Source of the DNA: Paenibacillus aquistagni
GTDB lineage: Bacteria > Bacillota > Bacilli > Paenibacillales > Paenibacillaceae
Length of the DNA: 64,000 nt
Direction: 5' to 3'
NCBI RefSeq assembly: GCF_900177815.1
Contig: NZ_FXAZ01000001.1
Span: 1,116,001 to 1,180,000 of the forward strand
The position numbers and the translations under genes are program-made. Under the pieces are notes generated by a model. It was not told the DNA's origin and searched no databases. It saw nothing but the letters and a program-made list of their open reading frames with translations. Below are positions 60,917-64,000 of this stretch, piece by piece. Each line of letters starts with the position of its first letter. Position 1 is the stretch's first letter.

Positions 60917-61585
60917 TTGGCAAAAACGATTGTAGAAAAGCTGAATCTCCAGAAATACAAGCCTGTCCTTATCTTGCACCAACCTGAGGGTACGAGCTAT
61001 TTCAACGAGTTGAACGAGTATGACATCGCTTTTGAGAAGGAAGCCTATGAGCTAATCTTTGCTTTTGTTCTGGATATGGAGTCATTAAAAACTCTCGTCA
61101 ATAATGTGATCGAACAAGGATGCTTACTGAATAACGGGTATCTTTTTGCCGCATATCCGAAGAAGGGTAACAAGGTTTATTCAAGCTTCATTCATAGAGA
61201 TGATCTTCTGCCTGGTCTTGGCAGCGATGAGAATGGTTACATCAAGAACAGCAATATCAAGTTTGCGAGAATGGTTGGACTTGATGAAGTATTTACCGTC
61301 GTTGGCTTCAAAGAAGATTCAAAAGGCAAACAAAAGACAATTACTGCACCAAGTCAGTGTGTGGATGATTATATGGACAAGATTCCAAGCATTGAAGAGG
61401 ATCTGAAGCATGCTCCTGAACTACTTGCTGTATATGAATCGTTAACGCCGGGCTATCGTAAGGATTGGGCTCGTTATGTATATAGCGCGAAGCAGGAATC
61501 AACAAAGGAAAGGCGGCGAGAGGAAATGAAAATGATCCTGAAGGCAGGCTATAAGAGCCGAGATCTATACCGCAAGGACCATTGA
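60917..61585 (+). CDS. YdeI/OmpD-associated-family protein
   Basis: A TTG start follows AAAGGATGA. The 222-residue protein has an N-terminal domain (about 1-140, including a DUF3052-like phrase NELNEYDIAFEKEAYELIFAFV) and a C-terminal YdeI-like domain (about 150-218): APELLAVYESLTPGYRKDWARYVYSAKQESTKERRREEMKMILKAG, the pattern of bacteriocin-protection/OmpD-associated proteins. Function is not established. It is 15 bases before a TrmB regulator on the same strand. Confidence 0.75.
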   Translation: MAKTIVEKLNLQKYKPVLILHQPEGTSYFNELNEYDIAFEKEAYELIFAFVLDMESLKTLVNNVIEQGCLLNNGYLFAAYPKKGNKVYSSFIHRDDLLPGLGSDENGYIKNSNIKFARMVGLDEVFTVVGFKEDSKGKQKTITAPSQCVDDYMDKIPSIEEDLKHAPELLAVYESLTPGYRKDWARYVYSAKQESTKERRREEMKMILKAGYKSRDLYRKDH

Positions 61586-61600
61586 AGACGGAGGGGCGAC

Positions 61601-62368
61601 ATGCTGCAGAAATTTGGATATTCTCAATATGAAAGCAAAGTGTATGAGGCACTTGTGACACATGCTGAGCCTTTGGATGCAGCCTCAATTGTCAAATATT
61701 CAGGTGTGCCTAAGGCCAAGATTTATGAAGTCATCGCACGATTAGTGGAGAAAGGGATCGTTTCAGATGCCGTATCAGGAAAGAAAAGAACGTACATCGC
61801 AATCCCGATGCAGATCGTGATCGATAAGCTGACGCACGAATTCGAACAGGATATCGAGAACCTGAGGAGGGCTGGAGAAAAGAAAGTCTATGCTGATGAT
61901 CAAGTTTGGAGCTTGAAGACGGAGAGCTCGATCAAGGCGTATTTTCGAGAGTTGATAGAAGAAGCGAAGGAATCCATTGTATTGTCTATGTGGATCGATG
62001 AATTCATGGACATTGCACCGCTCCTTGAGGAAAAAGAGAAGCAGGGTTTAGAAGTAGAAGTGTTGGTTACTGGAGGGACGCCTGCTGGAGTAGCGCTATC
62101 CCATATTAATATTCTTGAGCCATCTGAAGGGCATGAGATGATTCTGGAGCAGTTTAAGCTGATCATCACAGATGGCAGCCAAGTGCTCTTTGCCGGTATG
62201 GAAGAAGGCAATTGGCAGGCGATGCGCACGATGGCCCAGCCGTTTGTAAAGTTCTTTATCGAATTCTTTTACCATGATGTCGCGCTTGCCGCCATCTCGA
62301 AGAAGTACGCCAAGGAATTAATGCAGGACAGTGACATGAAAGCACTGCTCATGCGTTTGCGTTATTAA
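61601..62368 (+). CDS. TrmB-family transcriptional regulator
   Basis: Strong site GGAGGGG before the ATG. The N-terminal HTH (about 1-75: LQKFGYSQYESKVYEALVTHAEPLDAASIVKYSGVPKAKIYEVIARLVEKG) is the TrmB type, followed by a coiled linker and a TrmB C-terminal ligand domain (about 105-255: SSIKAYFRELIEEAKESIVLSMWIDEF) resembling the phospholipase-D-like fold that binds sugars. Possibly regulates the YdeI-like gene or a distant sugar uptake system. Confidence 0.88.
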   Translation: MLQKFGYSQYESKVYEALVTHAEPLDAASIVKYSGVPKAKIYEVIARLVEKGIVSDAVSGKKRTYIAIPMQIVIDKLTHEFEQDIENLRRAGEKKVYADDQVWSLKTESSIKAYFRELIEEAKESIVLSMWIDEFMDIAPLLEEKEKQGLEVEVLVTGGTPAGVALSHINILEPSEGHEMILEQFKLIITDGSQVLFAGMEEGNWQAMRTMAQPFVKFFIEFFYHDVALAAISKKYAKELMQDSDMKALLMRLRY

Positions 62369-62403
62369 TTCGAAACATAGCCATATCCAAATTCGAGCAA
62401 AGA

Positions 62404-62446
62404 AAAGACCACGATGGAGCATTGCCTTGCTTCCGACGTGGTCTTT
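62404..62446. terminator. bidirectional terminator between trmB and MFS gene
   Basis: AAAGACCACG (62404-62413) and CGTGGTCTTT (62437-62446) form a perfect 10-base stem with short T runs on both sides, serving the two converging genes. Confidence 0.75.
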
Positions 62447-62504
62447 ATTCATATTAAATATTAATGTCATAAATATAAGTGCTCATGATGGGTAGTAACG
62501 TTCA

Positions 62505-63698
62505 TCATTCTGCTGCTGCAACTGATGAAGCCTGCATGGGAGGCACATCAGCACGGGATGGCTTTCGACTGATTGAGAAGATCGCTGCACCAAGTCCCAA
62601 TAAGGCAATAAGACCGCCAACCCATGGCGTATTCGCGACAGAACTGCTCTCGATCACCTTTCCGCCAATAAAGGAGCCTGTAGCGATTCCAAGGTGCATG
62701 ATCGAATTGTTCAAGCTAAGCTGAATATCTATCGTCTCAGGAGCCTGCTTAATTAGATAGGATTGCTGAGCAGGGGACAGCGCCCAACTCAGTCCACCCC
62801 AGATCATCATTGCAGCGATGAATACATAGATGGAAGCCTGTGACGCCAGCGTCATCATGAACAAAGAACCTGAGAAGCATACCAGCACCAATAGTATAGT
62901 TTTGGTTGGTCCCCACTTGTCAGCTAACAAACCTCCGAGACCGCCTCCTGCAACAGCTGTGATCCCAAAGAGGAAATACACAATACTCATCAGTGATGGA
63001 CTGATTTCGAAGTTTGCATGAATGTACGGCGTTAAATACGCATATAGAGTCAAGTGTCCCGTAAGCATCAAATAAGAGATCAATTGTCCGCTAATGATCT
63101 TGCTTGTGCACAGTGAAGACAGCTGTTTTTTAAATGGCATGACAGGGCTTGGGGCGGTGCGCTTGAGAAGCCATGCATTAGCGATCATGGCTACGATGCT
63201 GAGTGCAGCAATCAAGATAAAAGGCGCTCTCCAGCCGTAAGCATTGCCAATCACCATGCCAATCGGCACGCCAAGTACTAATGAACCGCTGATGCCCATA
63301 TAAATAATGCCTATCGCTCTGCCGCGGTGAGATTCTGGGACGAGCTGAGATGCAAGGGATATGGATAACACGATGATTACGGCTCCGCTCATGGCAGACA
63401 GAGCTCGAGCTGCAAGCGTAAGATTGTAGCTTGAACTAAACGCTACAATCAGATTGGCTACGACAAAGAATGCAAGGGCTAACAAGTACAGTTTTTTGCG
63501 TTCCAATCTAGCGGTCACATTCATGAGAATCGGGGCGGATATCGCAAAAGCAATAGAAAAGATCGTTATAAAATACCCTGCGGCACTTACCGATATATTC
63601 AAATCTGAAGCGATTAGATCAAGAATGCCTCCAACAATCAGCTCCACTGTCCCGACAACGAAAGCTGAAAAGGCAAGTAAGTATACACGAAAGTTCAA
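62505..63698 (-). CDS. MFS transporter, DHA1 AraJ/YdhP-like
   Basis: TTG start at 63698 is preferred because GGAAGGA (63714-63708) is nine bases upstream and homologues begin MNFRVYLLAFSAFVVGTVELIVGGILD; an earlier frame start at 63734 has no site. Twelve helices with ARLERKKLYLL in loop 2-3, SHRGRAIGIIYMGISGSLVLGVPIG in helix 5 and PAQQSYLI in the C half, typical of the arabinose/nucleoside-efflux-like group that often pairs with HxlR regulators. A palindromic operator candidate lies just upstream (63727-63746). Confidence 0.88.
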   Translation of the reverse strand: MNFRVYLLAFSAFVVGTVELIVGGILDLIASDLNISVSAAGYFITIFSIAFAISAPILMNVTARLERKKLYLLALAFFVVANLIVAFSSSYNLTLAARALSAMSGAVIIVLSISLASQLVPESHRGRAIGIIYMGISGSLVLGVPIGMVIGNAYGWRAPFILIAALSIVAMIANAWLLKRTAPSPVMPFKKQLSSLCTSKIISGQLISYLMLTGHLTLYAYLTPYIHANFEISPSLMSIVYFLFGITAVAGGGLGGLLADKWGPTKTILLVLVCFSGSLFMMTLASQASIYVFIAAMMIWGGLSWALSPAQQSYLIKQAPETIDIQLSLNNSIMHLGIATGSFIGGKVIESSSVANTPWVGGLIALLGLGAAIFSISRKPSRADVPPMQASSVAAAE

Positions 63699-63726
63699 AC
63701 CATACCATCCTTCCAAAAACAAAATA

Positions 63727-63746
63727 GTTACCACTATTATAGTAAC
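63727..63746 (-). promoter_or_regulatory. palindromic operator candidate upstream of MFS gene
   Basis: GTTACCACTATTATAGTAAC has inverted ends GTTAC/GTAAC and an inner ACTAT-T-ATAGT. The inner part resembles TACTAT-type sites bound by HxlR/YodB-like regulators. An HxlR gene would be expected beyond the right edge. Confidence 0.45.
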
Positions 63747-63950
63747 CTAATTCGAATATCACAACCTAAATCCTAAAAAAATAAGGGTTCGATTGCTGGT
63801 AAGTAATGTTTTCCGTTCATATTAAGGGTTCTTCAAGATAGAATCAGTCAAATACATATTGAAAAATGTAACGTTAACCTTGCTTTCTCGTATATAGGTA
63901 TGAATTTAGTTCCATAAAGTTGTTGCTGCAAGTAAATACCCCATCATACG

Positions 63951-64000
63951 TTGGACATTCCGTGGGGTTGTATATAACCAATTCTAATACAAAAGAGGGA
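63951..64000 (+). promoter_or_regulatory. promoter and Shine-Dalgarno of a gene beyond the right edge
   Basis: TTGGAC (63951-63956), a 16-base spacer and TATAAC (63973-63978) resemble a sigma-A promoter; AGAGGGA at 63994-64000 looks like a ribosome binding site. The coding region would begin just after the window. The stretch 63750-63950 contains no reading frame I can support. Confidence 0.55.

Noticed and set aside
1..64000. CRISPR arrays, tRNA or rRNA genes, insertion sequences, prophage genes
   Set aside because: Looked for regularly spaced repeats, cloverleaf-like CCA ends, transposase motifs and phage structural genes; none seen.

Overview
The window is a stretch of low-to-moderate GC chromosome from an endospore-forming member of the Bacillales, most likely Paenibacillaceae. 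The evidence is two complete GerA-type germinant receptor operons, strong AGGAGG ribosome binding sites, GTG/TTG starts, a T-box leader, a Fur box, a YoaS/YozG-like pair, an RsbQ homologue and a ChiD-like chitinase. I saw no insertion sequence, prophage, tRNA, rRNA or CRISPR array; the DNA reads as chromosomal accessory and regulatory material.

Layout. 1-5.6 kb: right end of a small cluster (Gfo/Idh/MocA oxidoreductase, unknown 129-aa protein, B3/4-domain protein, WbpA-like nucleotide-sugar dehydrogenase) followed by two exporters. 5.6-7.0 kb: Fur-controlled promoter, a short terminated transcript, then a PchR-like AraC regulator. 7.1-12.3 kb: complete vanG-type D-Ala-D-Ser locus (vanR, vanS, vanG, vanXY and a soluble vanT-like racemase). 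12.3-17.9 kb: MerR/GyrI regulator with CPBP protease, EamA exporter divergent from a MocR regulator, and a PadR/DUF2812 pair. 18.1-21.8 kb: gerA-gerB-gerC operon. 22-24 kb: GH18 chitinase. 24-29.7 kb: AraC regulator divergent from a PhyH-HEAT fusion, YkoP-like protein, P450, multicopper oxidase.

29.9-38.6 kb: the most system-like locus. An apparent operon encodes a PAS-GGDEF diguanylate cyclase, a degenerate GGDEF fused to a receiver with Asn at the phosphoacceptor site, a membrane-anchored HEAT-repeat protein, a processive GT2 synthase (QxxRW) and a 1060-aa membrane-anchored glycoside-hydrolase-like protein. It faces an orphan SARP/BTAD-type response regulator. I read it as a c-di-GMP-linked exopolysaccharide system, not one I recognise from a named locus.

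38.8-44.3 kb: second germinant receptor (order B-A-C) behind a convincing sigma-G promoter, then a leucine-type T-box controlling brnQ. 44.4-47.3 kb: small proteins, an XRE/DUF2975 pair, glutamate dehydrogenase. 47.9-53.4 kb: ECF sigma with a membrane anti-sigma candidate, M28 peptidase, MFS transporter, cysteine-rich copper-storage protein. 53.5-55.6 kb: a 5'-truncated MerR gene and a Bcr/CflA transporter. 56-58.9 kb: SelO and a secreted unknown protein. 59-60.9 kb: RsbQ-like hydrolase paired with a PAS-GGEEF diguanylate cyclase in place of the usual RsbP phosphatase. 60.9-64 kb: YdeI/OmpD-like protein, TrmB regulator, MFS transporter, and a promoter for a gene beyond the right edge.

Two independent c-di-GMP inputs, at least two stimulus-sensing systems for cell-wall or metal stress, and two spore germination receptors suggest a soil organism tuned to antibiotic, iron and nutrient signals. 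All functional statements rest on motif recognition by eye; no database search was possible.
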